From Vreelandella subglaciescola (GTDB lineage Bacteria; Pseudomonadota; Gammaproteobacteria; Pseudomonadales; Halomonadaceae): DNA of 64,000 nt. The notes under the pieces are model-generated. The model did not search any database. It was not told the DNA's origin and worked only from the letters and a program-made list of their open reading frames with translations. Where the stretch lies: assembly GCF_900142895.1 (NCBI RefSeq), contig NZ_LT670847.1, forward strand, positions 2,790,001-2,854,000. Direction: 5' to 3'. Shown here piece by piece: positions 1 through 8,126 of the stretch (its first letter is position 1; each line of letters opens with the position of its first letter). The position numbers were made by a program, and so were the translations under genes.

Positions 1-1688
1 TGCATCCGCGCCAGCGTGCGCGCCATGAATAGCCCAATGCCGGTGCCGGCGATGCCGACGCTGCTCGCGCCGCGATAGTTGCGTTCGAATAGATGCTCGC
101 GGTCTTCCTCGGCAATGGGGGCACCCGCATTGTGCACGTCGCAAGACGCATGCTGAGCGTTGCCGTGCAGGATCACTGATACCGGCGTATCGGGGGGTGC
201 GTATTTGACGGCGTTGGACAGCAGGTTTTCCAGCACCTGTTCAGCATGGGTTGGGTCGCAGAGCACGGAATAGTGCTCTGTTATTGCGTATTGAATCATG
301 ATTTTGCGTTCCGGCGTGGCCTCACGCTGGCGCGCGCTAACTACCTCGGCGATGTCGCCTAAATCACACTTTACGCGGCGCGCCCCCAGCTGGCCGGCAT
401 CCAGTCTTGCCGCATCTAGCGTGCTTTCTACCAGCCGCGTTAGTCCAGCAATGGCGCTTCGCGCACGGCCTGCGCGTTCGGCGACTTCGTCCGGTGCGGC
501 GCGCGTTCCTCGTCGAATGAGTCGCTGCAGGGCTGAGTCGGCGACGGCCAACGGCGTGCGGAACTGGTGCGAGACCATGGCCGCAAAGTTACGGTAGAGA
601 TCAGCCGCCGACTTTTCCCGCTGCAGGGCGCTGTCCAAATCACGCGTGCGCTCCACCACCAACTCTTCCAGGCGATCGCGGTCGGCGGCATCTTGCTGTT
701 GTGCGGTATGTCGGTCAGAGGCATCGTAAATAAACACAATAGCGCCCAGGATGACGCCATCATCGCGCAGCGGAAAAAACCGCAGGTCTACGTGCAGAGG
801 GGCGTCGCGACCTTGCTGAAACAGTGGCTGCAAGGTTTGCTGCGAGGTTTCGCCGTCAAGCGCCTGCGCCACGCCCCGGCGCACTGTGGAGATGTCGAAA
901 AAGCCCGCTACTTCGGTAAGCGCACGGCCTACCGCTTGTTTGGCCGGTTTGCCCACCATCTCGGCCATGGCGCCATTCCAGAGTGTGCAGCGCCCCGCAT
1001 GGTCTACCGCCAGGATGCCTTCACCGCTCGATGAAATCAGCAGCGCCGAAAAGTCCCGTTCGCGCCGCAGCATGTGATTGCGCTGGCGCGTCTGGCGCAG
1101 TGCCAGCACGAGCGTAAGCGCCAGAATGCCGCCTGCGACCATAATGCCGATCAAGAAGGCAATAATCTGGCGCAGCTGTGCGCGGTAGGTTTCCAGTCGT
1201 CCGCCTAGGTCATCCCACTCGGCGATCATGGCCGCATTGGCCGCCCGTCCGAAAAAACGCGAGAACGGGGCCAACGCAGCACGTAGGCGCGGGGCATCGC
1301 CGGGCGAGAAGTGGGCAGCCGTCGGCGCCATTTCGACCATCGCATCGCTTAGCCGATCGAGATCGTCGTCAAAGCCGATTTTTTCGATAAAGCGGCGCTG
1401 TGGTCCGTCGTTGAGCAGCGCAACTCGGCTGGCGAGAATGTCAAAACGCAGGGAAACATCGTCTGCTCCCGCCTTACCTAGCTCGGCCAGCATTGCCGTT
1501 GCAGACAACCTCAGCGCCGCCACCTCGCTTTGGTGCAGCACCCAGAGCATGTTCTTTTCCGCCTCGACGCGCATGGCGCTTTCGACCTCGAACATGCGCA
1601 TCAGCGAAAACGTCAGCAGCACTGCAAAAACGAGCACGGCGACCAGCGGAAGGATGACGCCGAAGATCGTATTGCCAACCCGTCTCAT
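1..1688 (-). CDS. Membrane sensor histidine kinase with PAS domain (3' end cut by window edge)
   Basis: About 562 residues are visible before the window edge. A membrane segment spans about residues 4-28, and a roughly 145-residue extracytoplasmic region follows to a second membrane segment at about 174-196. A PAS-like domain follows (about 215-340, with LAVDHAGRCTLWNG). The H box MVSHQFRTPLA places the phospho-acceptor at His374. The N box (EQVLENLLSNAVKYAPP) and the glycine-rich GTGIGLFMARTLARM motif identify a HATPase_c domain. Only the last strands of the ATPase, or any receiver domain, lie outside the window. The start ATG overlaps the stop of the upstream molybdopterin-fold gene (ATGA), so the two are translationally coupled. 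I infer that the periplasmic partner contributes to the signal sensed. No response regulator is visible in the window. Confidence 0.93.
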   Translation of the reverse strand, partial: MRRVGNTIFGVILPLVAVLVFAVLLTFSLMRMFEVESAMRVEAEKNMLWVLHQSEVAALRLSATAMLAELGKAGADDVSLRFDILASRVALLNDGPQRRFIEKIGFDDDLDRLSDAMVEMAPTAAHFSPGDAPRLRAALAPFSRFFGRAANAAMIAEWDDLGGRLETYRAQLRQIIAFLIGIMVAGGILALTLVLALRQTRQRNHMLRRERDFSALLISSSGEGILAVDHAGRCTLWNGAMAEMVGKPAKQAVGRALTEVAGFFDISTVRRGVAQALDGETSQQTLQPLFQQGRDAPLHVDLRFFPLRDDGVILGAIVFIYDASDRHTAQQQDAADRDRLEELVVERTRDLDSALQREKSAADLYRNFAAMVSHQFRTPLAVADSALQRLIRRGTRAAPDEVAERAGRARSAIAGLTRLVESTLDAARLDAGQLGARRVKCDLGDIAEVVSARQREATPERKIMIQYAITEHYSVLCDPTHAEQVLENLLSNAVKYAPPDTPVSVILHGNAQHASCDVHNAGAPIAEEDREHLFERNYRGASSVGIAGTGIGLFMARTLARM

Positions 1689-2206
1689 TGCACGTCGAGC
1701 TGGTAAAGCTGCCAAACCCAGCGGTAGTCATAGCGAATGTCTTGCAGCGCTTCATGATCATCGCGGGGGTAGACGATCCACAGCGGGCCTTTATCATCAC
1801 GACTCAAGGTTTGGTCATCCATGCGGTAGGCAACGATCACATCAAAATCGTAAAAATCCGCCATGGGAATATCTACCGCGTAGTCGTTTAACGCAACGGC
1901 GGTAACATGGTCGCCCTCCGCCGCCAGCTGCTCCAGCAGGTCGCGCATTAAAAAGCCGGTAAAGGTGTGCTGGCCGTCGGTTACGACCGTTGATGTCACA
2001 AGCGTAGTGGGTGGCAGCGCGTAAAGAGCCTCACGATCCAGATTAACCGTGCTGCCGGCGATCTGGCCTGTGATCTGCAGTAGCGTACTCTTGTCTATCG
2101 GCTCCTTTGGCGTTGTCCGGCCGTGTTTTACGTCTGCATGCCCTGGCAGAGCCGCTATGCTTATCAGCATCAGCCCTGTGAGTAAAACGCCTGCTTTTAT
2201 CAGCAT
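1685..2206 (-). CDS. Periplasmic protein with oxidoreductase molybdopterin-binding fold
   Basis: A 173-residue protein with an N-terminal signal peptide (MLIKAGVLLTGLMLISIAAL, cleavage probably after HA at about residue 24-25). The rest resembles the small stand-alone sulfite-oxidase-like molybdopterin-binding domain: VTSTVVTDGQHTFTGFLMRDLL, then DYAVDIPMADFYDFDVIVAY, then GPLWIVYPRD. It is much shorter than catalytic sulfite oxidases, and I see no clear cysteine ligand for molybdenum, so it may bind a ligand rather than catalyse. The Shine-Dalgarno AAAAGGAG lies 6 nt before ATG 2206. Its stop overlaps the start of the downstream histidine kinase by 4 nt. I infer that it is an accessory sensor partner of that kinase. 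The fold assignment is by pattern only. Confidence 0.75.
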   Translation of the reverse strand: MLIKAGVLLTGLMLISIAALPGHADVKHGRTTPKEPIDKSTLLQITGQIAGSTVNLDREALYALPPTTLVTSTVVTDGQHTFTGFLMRDLLEQLAAEGDHVTAVALNDYAVDIPMADFYDFDVIVAYRMDDQTLSRDDKGPLWIVYPRDDHEALQDIRYDYRWVWQLYQLDVQ

Positions 2207-2347
2207 AGATCACTCCTTTTAGCGTTCTTGGGCAATTAATCAAGCCGCCCCGTCTGAACGAAGGGGGCGCGATCGACCTTAGTCCTGCCATCATCATGGC
2301 CAACGCCTGCAAAACAAGCGAACACAGCCATACATCGGAGTCAGCGT

Positions 2348-2716
2348 ATGTCGGGCATCCCGAACACTGTCCTGTGCCTTTGCACGGTTGGGGTTATCGC
2401 CCTGACCGGCTGTGGAACGCCCCAGTACCGGGCCGAAAAGCAGCATTGTGAAGCGGAATGGATGCTCAAAATTCCACCGGTATACCGGCAGGAAATGGTC
2501 ACCCAATATAAAAATGAAGAGCGTCCGACAGGTGAGTCGATATGTAAAACGAGCGGCTCGGTCACCCGCTGCAAGAAAATCAAGGAAACTGTTTCTGTCC
2601 CCTATCTTACGGTGGAGAGGGTGGATATCAAAAAGGCGCAGCGTAATCCGCAAATTGTCTCCTGTGCCGCGCGCGTGTGTACGAAAAAATATGGTAACCG
2701 GGACTGCAAACCATGA
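2348..2716 (+). CDS. Cysteine-rich putative lipoprotein, unknown function
   Basis: 122 residues. The N-terminus is a lipoprotein signal with lipobox LTGC (Cys22), so the mature protein should be membrane anchored. After the lipobox cysteine it has six more cysteines (in HCEAEW, SICKTS, TRCKK, VSCAARVCTKK and RDCKP), an odd density that suggests disulphides or metal binding. It is basic and has no recognised domain. A GGAG ribosome site sits about 7 nt before ATG 2348. It lies 96 bp upstream of a polytopic membrane protein and is the first gene of a three-gene same-strand group ending in a von Willebrand A protein. Function is unknown, and co-function with that group is an inference from position only. 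Confidence 0.7.
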   Translation: MSGIPNTVLCLCTVGVIALTGCGTPQYRAEKQHCEAEWMLKIPPVYRQEMVTQYKNEERPTGESICKTSGSVTRCKKIKETVSVPYLTVERVDIKKAQRNPQIVSCAARVCTKKYGNRDCKP

Positions 2717-2812
2717 TGTTTTTGGCCACCTATTTCTCGAGCCTGGACATTATCGGAATAAACGATAGCCCGTCGCGAAATACAACAATAATTTACTAAA
2801 CGGGAGATAACC

Positions 2813-3787
2813 ATGTGGGATTTCAGCATTGGAAGTGCGTTGGGAATGATGGTTCGCACACTGCCTTTCCTTCTTTTGCGCTTGGCTGTCTATTTCGGGA
2901 TCACGCTGGGCTACATCCTGATTACCGGGGCTGGTGCTGGGATCGGCTATGGCATTGGCGGATTTGGCGACGAAGAGTTTCGGGCTGCTACCACGACGTG
3001 GGGCGGAGTCGCAGGGTTCGTTCTGTTCGGTGCCATCATGTACTGGGTGCGTGAGTACATCCTGTACCTCGTCAAAGCCGGCCACATCGCCGTGTTAATT
3101 GAGCTTATTGACGGCAACCCGATGCCGCAGGGTCGCAGCCAGGTTGCGCATGCAACGGCCGTGATAAAACAGCGCTTTCCCCAGGCCAGCGTGCTGTTCG
3201 GCGTGGATCAATTGATCAAAGGGGTGGTGCGTACAATCACTGGCATGATGCGCGGTATCCTGACCGTTTTGCCTATCCCCGGGGTACAGCAGTTGGCCGG
3301 AATTCTGTCGGCTTTTCTGCGTGTCGCGGTGGGTTTTGTCGACGAAGTGATTCTTGCCTATGCGATTCGCACTCAGTCTGACAACGCATGGATGTCGGCA
3401 AAAGAGGCGCTGGTGCTTTATGGGCAGAACTACAAGGTGATGCTGAAAAACGCGGCCTGGCTGGCAGTCATCATCTACGTCCTCAGCTTTTTGGTGTTTT
3501 TGATCATGCTTGCCCCGGCGGCGCTGGTGGTCTACCTGATACCCGGTGCATGGTCGGCGGGGGGCGTTGTTTTTGCCTTGCTGTTTGCCTGGAGCGTCAA
3601 GGCAGCGCTGCTGGAGCCTTTTGCCATCACCTGCATGATGCAGGTTTATTTCAAGACCATCGAAGGTCAAGAGCCTAATCCCGAATGGGAGGCTAAGCTG
3701 GAGCAGATGTCAGGCAAATTCCGCAAACTGAAAGACCGTGCCTTTGGGGACGCCGAAGATGCGCCGACAGACTCGCGTCCGGCATAA
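2813..3787 (+). CDS. Polytopic membrane protein of unknown function (vWA operon)
   Basis: 324 residues with about four to five hydrophobic segments: near residues 14-40 (LPFLLLRLAVYFGITLGYIL), 60-78 (GVAGFVLFGAIMYW), a moderately hydrophobic stretch near 140-175, and a pair near 218-265 (AWLAVIIYVLSFLVFLIML and GGVVFALLFAWSVKAALL). The glycine-rich loop ITGAGAGIGYGIGGFG follows the first segment. The C-terminus is charged and likely cytoplasmic (EWEAKLEQMSGKFRKLKDRAF). A GGGAG ribosome site precedes ATG 2813. The next gene, an exported vWA protein, starts only 39 bp after the stop, so the two are probably co-transcribed. I do not recognise the family, and a scaffold or channel-like role at the inner membrane is speculation. 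Confidence 0.75.
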   Translation: MWDFSIGSALGMMVRTLPFLLLRLAVYFGITLGYILITGAGAGIGYGIGGFGDEEFRAATTTWGGVAGFVLFGAIMYWVREYILYLVKAGHIAVLIELIDGNPMPQGRSQVAHATAVIKQRFPQASVLFGVDQLIKGVVRTITGMMRGILTVLPIPGVQQLAGILSAFLRVAVGFVDEVILAYAIRTQSDNAWMSAKEALVLYGQNYKVMLKNAAWLAVIIYVLSFLVFLIMLAPAALVVYLIPGAWSAGGVVFALLFAWSVKAALLEPFAITCMMQVYFKTIEGQEPNPEWEAKLEQMSGKFRKLKDRAFGDAEDAPTDSRPA

Positions 3788-3826
3788 CGTGCGGTAACTT
3801 ACTTGAGTCGCGTGGAGGAGTGGGAT

Positions 3827-5851
3827 ATGAAGCGGATCGTACCGACACTGGCAGCAATGATGATCGCAGGCGGTATCGCCTTGGCCGCGCCGGCTAACGC
3901 CGCGGATGACGTGGTGATTGTCTACGATGCGTCCGGCTCAATGTGGGGGCAGATCGACGGCACCAGCAAGATGGAAATTGCCCAGGACGTGATGGCCGAT
4001 CTGGTGAACGAGTGGGACGAGGCGACCAATTTGGGCCTCGTTGCCTATGGCCACCGTCGTCAGGGCGACTGCGGCGATATCGCAACGCTGATCGAGCCTG
4101 GCCCACTGGACAAGGCAAGCTTTATCAACACCGTCAATGCGATAAAGCCAAAGGGCAAGACGCCGATATCCGCTTCGGTGCAGCATGCCGCCGACCTGTT
4201 GTCCTATCGCGATCGCCAGGCAACCATCGTGTTGATTTCGGACGGTTTGGAAACCTGTAATGCCGACCCCTGCGCGCTCTCACAACAGCTTGCCCAAGAG
4301 GGCGTGAAATTCACCGCTCACGTGGTGGGGTTTGATCTTGAGGATGATGCTCACGCCAGCTTGGCCTGCATCGCCGATAACACCGGCGGCATCTTTGTTC
4401 CCGCCAACAGCGCCGCCGAACTGCACGATGCGCTGGATCAGGTGCAAAGCGCCATGGATCAGCCGCCGGCCCCGTCCGAGCCAGAACCGGCGCCTGAAGA
4501 ATTCGCACCGCCTGAGGTGGAAATTTCTGGCCCCGCGCAGGCAACCACCGGCGCCCCGTTCACTGTCAGCTGGAGCGATATCGTCGCCACCAACGACTAC
4601 TTCACCATCGTTCCAGCGGGTGCCGACGAGGGCAAAACCGGCAACCGGGGGCTGGTGCGGGACAAGAGCGAAGGCTCACTCACAGCGCCCGCCGAGCCGG
4701 GCCTGTACGAAGTGCGCTACGTACTGCGTGAAGGCATGAAAACCCTGGCCAGTGCTCCGGTGGAAGTGGTTGAGGCTGAGGTGGGCATCAGCGCACCCGA
4801 ACAGGTCACCACCGGCGCCACGTTCAAGGTCAGCTGGAGCGATATCGTCGCCACCAACGACTACTTTACTATCGTTCCGGCGGGTACCGACGAGGGCAAG
4901 ACCGGCAACCGGGGGCTGGTGCGGGACAAGAGCGAAGGCTCACTCACAGCGCCAGCCGAGCCGGGCCTGTATGAAGTGCGCTACGTACTGCGTGAAGGCA
5001 TGAAAACCCTGGCCAGTGCACCGCTGGAAGTGGTTGAGGCCGAGGTGGGCATCAGCGCACCCGAACAGGTCACCACCGGCGCCCCGTTCACTGTCAGCTG
5101 GAGCGATACCGTCGCCACCAACGACTACTTCACCATCGTTCCGGCGGGTACCGACGAGGGCAAGACCGGCAACCGGGGGCTGGTACGAGACAAGAGCGAA
5201 GGCTCCCTCAAAGCGCCAGCCGAACCGGGCCTGTACGAAGTGCGCTACGTACTGCGCGAGGGTATGAAAACCCTAGCCAGTGCACCGCTTGAAGTGGTTG
5301 AGGCCGAGGTCAACATCAGCGCGCCTGACATAGTGCGTGCCGGCACACCGATCAAAATCAGCTGGAGCGATACCGTCGCCACCAACGACTACTACACCAT
5401 CGTTCCGGCGGGTGCCGACGAGGGCAAGACGGGCGACCGGGACTTGGTACAAGACAAGGGCGAAGGCTCGCTCACAGCGCCAGCCGAACCGGGCCTGTAC
5501 GAAGTGCGCTACGTACTGCGTGAAGGCATGAAAACCCTGGCCAGTGCACCGCTGGAAGTAGTAGGTGCCGACGCCCCGCTGGACGATGGCGCCGGGCTGT
5601 CTGTCCCGAAAACTGCCGCCCCGGGCGAGACCATCAGCATCTCCTGGAGTGGGGAAAGCGACAGCGCCGATCAGCGCATTTCGCTTGCCCGCAAGGACCA
5701 GCCGGATTTCAGCTGGATTGACGCCCAGCCTGTCGGCGAGGAAAAAACCATGGACCTGACAATGCCGGATGAAGCCGGCTTCTATGAAGTCAGGTTTCTG
5801 GATGTGACTGAACGCGAGCTGCTGGGCCGCTCGGTGGTAGAGGTGAAATAA
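3827..5851 (+). CDS. Exported von Willebrand factor A protein with tandem beta-repeats
   Basis: 674 residues. I chose ATG 3827, not an upstream TTG at 3803, because GGAGG lies at 3814-3818 and the protein then begins with a clean signal peptide (MKRIVPTLAAMMIAGG...APANA). A vWA domain covers about residues 27-215. Its MIDAS motif DASGS (34-38) and SDG loop (LISDGLETC) are intact, so divalent-metal-dependent adhesion is plausible. After a Pro/Glu linker come four 88-residue repeats, each with SWSD, VATNDY[FY]TIVPAG, LYEVRYVLREGMKTLASAP. A divergent fifth repeat, built on the same SWSG...YEVRF plan, ends the protein. Such DYxTIVPAG repeats occur in other exported vWA proteins of unknown role. 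The protein probably acts in the periplasm or at the surface, in partnership with the two upstream genes. Confidence 0.88.
   Translation: MKRIVPTLAAMMIAGGIALAAPANAADDVVIVYDASGSMWGQIDGTSKMEIAQDVMADLVNEWDEATNLGLVAYGHRRQGDCGDIATLIEPGPLDKASFINTVNAIKPKGKTPISASVQHAADLLSYRDRQATIVLISDGLETCNADPCALSQQLAQEGVKFTAHVVGFDLEDDAHASLACIADNTGGIFVPANSAAELHDALDQVQSAMDQPPAPSEPEPAPEEFAPPEVEISGPAQATTGAPFTVSWSDIVATNDYFTIVPAGADEGKTGNRGLVRDKSEGSLTAPAEPGLYEVRYVLREGMKTLASAPVEVVEAEVGISAPEQVTTGATFKVSWSDIVATNDYFTIVPAGTDEGKTGNRGLVRDKSEGSLTAPAEPGLYEVRYVLREGMKTLASAPLEVVEAEVGISAPEQVTTGAPFTVSWSDTVATNDYFTIVPAGTDEGKTGNRGLVRDKSEGSLKAPAEPGLYEVRYVLREGMKTLASAPLEVVEAEVNISAPDIVRAGTPIKISWSDTVATNDYYTIVPAGADEGKTGDRDLVQDKGEGSLTAPAEPGLYEVRYVLREGMKTLASAPLEVVGADAPLDDGAGLSVPKTAAPGETISISWSGESDSADQRISLARKDQPDFSWIDAQPVGEEKTMDLTMPDEAGFYEVRFLDVTERELLGRSVVEVK
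4517..5572 (+). repeat. Four tandem 264-bp repeats inside the vWA gene
   Basis: Units begin at 4517, 4781, 5045 and 5309, each exactly 264 bp (88 codons), so the array stays in frame. Identity is very high at nucleotide level: for example GAAGTGCGCTACGTACTGCG occurs in all four units, followed by nearly the same AAAACCCT(G/A)GCCAGTGC. The first bases of each unit diverge more than the middle. Such similarity points to recent duplication or gene conversion, and makes copy-number change by recombination possible. A fifth, much diverged unit follows from about 5573 to the stop codon. Confidence 0.95.
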
Positions 5852-5910
5852 TGTGATTATGCGCCCAAGCAGCTGGAGCCTCTATTATTCCCGCTTGCAT
5901 GGCTATCGCT

Positions 5911-5945
5911 GCAATAACGCCGCCCATTGGGCGGCGTTATTGCAT
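5911..5945 (+). terminator. Hairpin downstream of the vWA gene
   Basis: A perfect 15-bp inverted repeat (GCAATAACGCCGCCC / GGGCGGCGTTATTGC) with a 5-nt centre lies about 60 bp after the vWA stop. There is no T-run on either side, so intrinsic termination may be weak. The stem could instead stabilise the 3' end of the mRNA. The rest of the gap to 6095 shows nothing else clear. Confidence 0.65.
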
Positions 5946-6095
5946 TGCCGATCAGGTGATCAGCTATCCCAAGGCTAGGCGGCGGGATGATCAGATAATG
6001 CAGGGCTAATTCGAGCTTAATCGTCTGGCACTACTATAGCGTGCCTCGGCGCATTGCGTGCTTGGGTATAATGATTTTGTCTAAAGGAGCTTGGA

Positions 6096-6923
6096 GTGCT
6101 GTCATTGACGTTGGGGCCGCTGGCGATTTCCGTGGGGCAGGCGTTAATCGCGTTGGCCTTTCTCGTTGCCCTGGTGGTGGGCAAGCTAACGGCACGACGC
6201 CGTGAGGTAGCGATTGGCGATGCCCTCATCAACCTCGCGTTGGTGGGGGTCGTTACGGCGCGTATTGCCTTTGTCGGGCACTACTTTTCAAGCTATGGAC
6301 TGGATCCACTGGCGTGGCTGGATATTCGTGACGGCGGGTTTGAGATCATCGCCGGCCTGCTGGCCATGGGCGTGTACGGTGGCTACCTCGCTTGGCGGAG
6401 TGCGGCACTGCGCCGGCCACTTTTTGTGGCAACGTTTGCAGGCCTTCTCACCTGGGGGCTTTCCGGCGGCGCCTTGAGTCTGATCGAAAATCAGGCAAGC
6501 CGGCCGCCACAGGCGACACTTTATACGCTAAACGACGAGGCCACCGATCTGGCTCGCCTGCAGCAAGAGACCGGCAATCGGCCGATGGTGGTCAATCTCT
6601 GGGCCACATGGTGCCCGCCGTGCCGTAAGGAAATGCCGCTATTGGAGGAGATGCAGAAAAAGCATACCGATGTGCTTTTTGTGCTGGTCAACCAGGGTGA
6701 AACCCGCCCCACGATTCATGATTTTCTTAACCACATGCAGTTGGATCTTGAGCACGTGCTGCTGGATCGTCAGGGGGAAATTGGCCAGCAGGCGGGCTCT
6801 GCCGCGCTGCCCACCACGCTGTTTTACGACGCCAGCGGCAAGCTGGTGGACAGCCACCTCGGTGAGCTCTCTCGGGCCACGTTACGCCGTGCGCTCAAAC
6901 GCTTTGACCTGCCGGCCGAGTGA
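6096..6923 (+). CDS. Lgt-like membrane domain fused to TlpA-type thioredoxin
   Basis: 275 residues with a GTG start at 6096, chosen because AAAGGAGC ends 5 nt upstream. Residues 1-135 carry about four membrane segments. These resemble the N-terminal half of prolipoprotein diacylglyceryl transferase: LGPLAISVGQ, then VGVVTARIAFVGHYF, then a DPLAWLDIRDGGF loop where Lgt has its substrate loop. Residues 155-275 form a thioredoxin-fold TlpA domain with active site WCPPC (NLWATWCPPCRKEMP) and a cis-Pro in SAALPTTLFYD. The thioredoxin domain should face the periplasm and act as a thiol-disulphide reductase, for example in cytochrome c or lipoprotein maturation. The Lgt part is truncated and probably serves as a membrane anchor. 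The next gene is an L,D-transpeptidase whose active site is a cysteine, a possible but unproven client. Confidence 0.88.
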   Translation: MLSLTLGPLAISVGQALIALAFLVALVVGKLTARRREVAIGDALINLALVGVVTARIAFVGHYFSSYGLDPLAWLDIRDGGFEIIAGLLAMGVYGGYLAWRSAALRRPLFVATFAGLLTWGLSGGALSLIENQASRPPQATLYTLNDEATDLARLQQETGNRPMVVNLWATWCPPCRKEMPLLEEMQKKHTDVLFVLVNQGETRPTIHDFLNHMQLDLEHVLLDRQGEIGQQAGSAALPTTLFYDASGKLVDSHLGELSRATLRRALKRFDLPAE

Positions 6924-7027
6924 TAAAAAAGCCGCGACGCTGATACACTGGTCTGCTTAGGCGGTGGCGCTGCGCTTTTATCGGCCGGCGCCTTGCCACA
7001 CAACCGGGCCTTAACGACCTGTCCGCC

Positions 7028-8113
7028 ATGTTCCAACATCACGGCAAGATCATGAAAACTATGCTTTCGATTTCTTTTTTCGCTGTTATCCGGCGTCATC
7101 GCGTGCTGGTGCTGTGCGGGGCGCTATGGAGTCTTCCCGCGCTTGCCGCAGAGGACCTGCCCGTGGGCCACTACGCGCTGCCGGAAACCGGCAATATAGT
7201 GGGCGAGGTCTATAGCGTCCGGATAGAAGAGGGCGAGACGCTGCTGGATCTTGCCGCAGCGCACGGCGTGGGCTATGAAGAAATCCGCCATGCTAACCCT
7301 GAAGTCAGCATCTGGGCGCCTGACGCCGGTACCGAAGTGACGATTCCGGCGCGCTATGTGCTGCCACCGGAACGCCGTGACGGCCTGGTGATCAACATGG
7401 CCGAGCTGCGTCTTTACTATTATCCGAAAACGGCGGAGGGAGAAACGCCGACGGTGGAAACGTACCCCATCGGTATTGGTCGGGACGGTTACGACACGCC
7501 GCTGGGCGTGACGAAAACCACCATGAAGCTGAAAAATCCGGCCTGGTATCCCCCCGATTCGATTCGTCAGGAGGCGGCTGAAAAGGGTGAGCCGCTGCCT
7601 TCGGTAGTGCCGGCCGGCCCGGAGAATCCGCTGGGAGACCGCGCCATTCTGCTCGATCTTCCGGGGTACCTGATTCATGGTACCAATCGGCCTGACGGTG
7701 TGGGCATGCGCGTCAGCCACGGATGTATCCGCATGCGGCCGGAAACGATCAGGGCGCTGTATACCCGCATTGGCGTGGGCGAGCGGGTGAACATCATTGA
7801 TATGCCGGTGAAGATTGGCGGTGATGGCGAACGGCTGTATGTCCAGTCGTTTCCGCTGGACGGGCAGGAAGTCGGCATGAATGATCTGCTGAGTGCGCTG
7901 CAGAAAACGCCGGAAGCCGGCGGCATACCGCTGGATTACACGCGGCTGGGCGAAACGCTCAAGGCCAGTGGCTGGCAGCCTATAGCGCTTGCGCCGCTGC
8001 CGGAAGCGGTGATCACGATTGAACCGGAGCCGCTTCGCTGGTACGACGCGTTTCGTAGCTGGCAGCAGTCACTGGAAACGTCACGCGTGACGCCAGAACG
8101 CGAAGGCTCTTGA
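7028..8113 (+). CDS. L,D-transpeptidase (ErfK/YbiS/YnhG family)
   Basis: 361 residues. The signal peptide lies near residues 9-41 (hydrophobic VLVLCGALWSLPALA before AED). The start may be ATG 7052 (MKTML...), which gives a more usual signal peptide; neither ATG has a strong ribosome site. A LysM-like segment follows (YSVRIEEGETLLDLAAAHGV...IRHANP). The YkuD catalytic domain covers about residues 115-270, with the His and Cys in HGTNRPDGVGMRVSHGCIRM. The enzyme forms 3-3 cross-links in peptidoglycan or attaches lipoproteins to it, in the periplasm. A C-terminal extension after residue 280 is not assigned. It lies between a periplasmic thioredoxin-fold gene and a lipoprotein gene 13 bp downstream. 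Confidence 0.93.
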   Translation: MFQHHGKIMKTMLSISFFAVIRRHRVLVLCGALWSLPALAAEDLPVGHYALPETGNIVGEVYSVRIEEGETLLDLAAAHGVGYEEIRHANPEVSIWAPDAGTEVTIPARYVLPPERRDGLVINMAELRLYYYPKTAEGETPTVETYPIGIGRDGYDTPLGVTKTTMKLKNPAWYPPDSIRQEAAEKGEPLPSVVPAGPENPLGDRAILLDLPGYLIHGTNRPDGVGMRVSHGCIRMRPETIRALYTRIGVGERVNIIDMPVKIGGDGERLYVQSFPLDGQEVGMNDLLSALQKTPEAGGIPLDYTRLGETLKASGWQPIALAPLPEAVITIEPEPLRWYDAFRSWQQSLETSRVTPEREGS

Positions 8114-8126
8114 ACGGAGGCCGACT

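Noticed and set aside
440..1905. Several plus- and minus-strand open frames of 60-225 codons near the left edge
   Set aside because: They are shadows of the single minus-strand histidine kinase frame, which is open from 1688 to the edge and has all kinase motifs.
4517..5572. CRISPR-like or transposon repeats
   Set aside because: The units are contiguous, in frame and encode a beta-repeat of one protein; there are no spacers or terminal inverted repeats.
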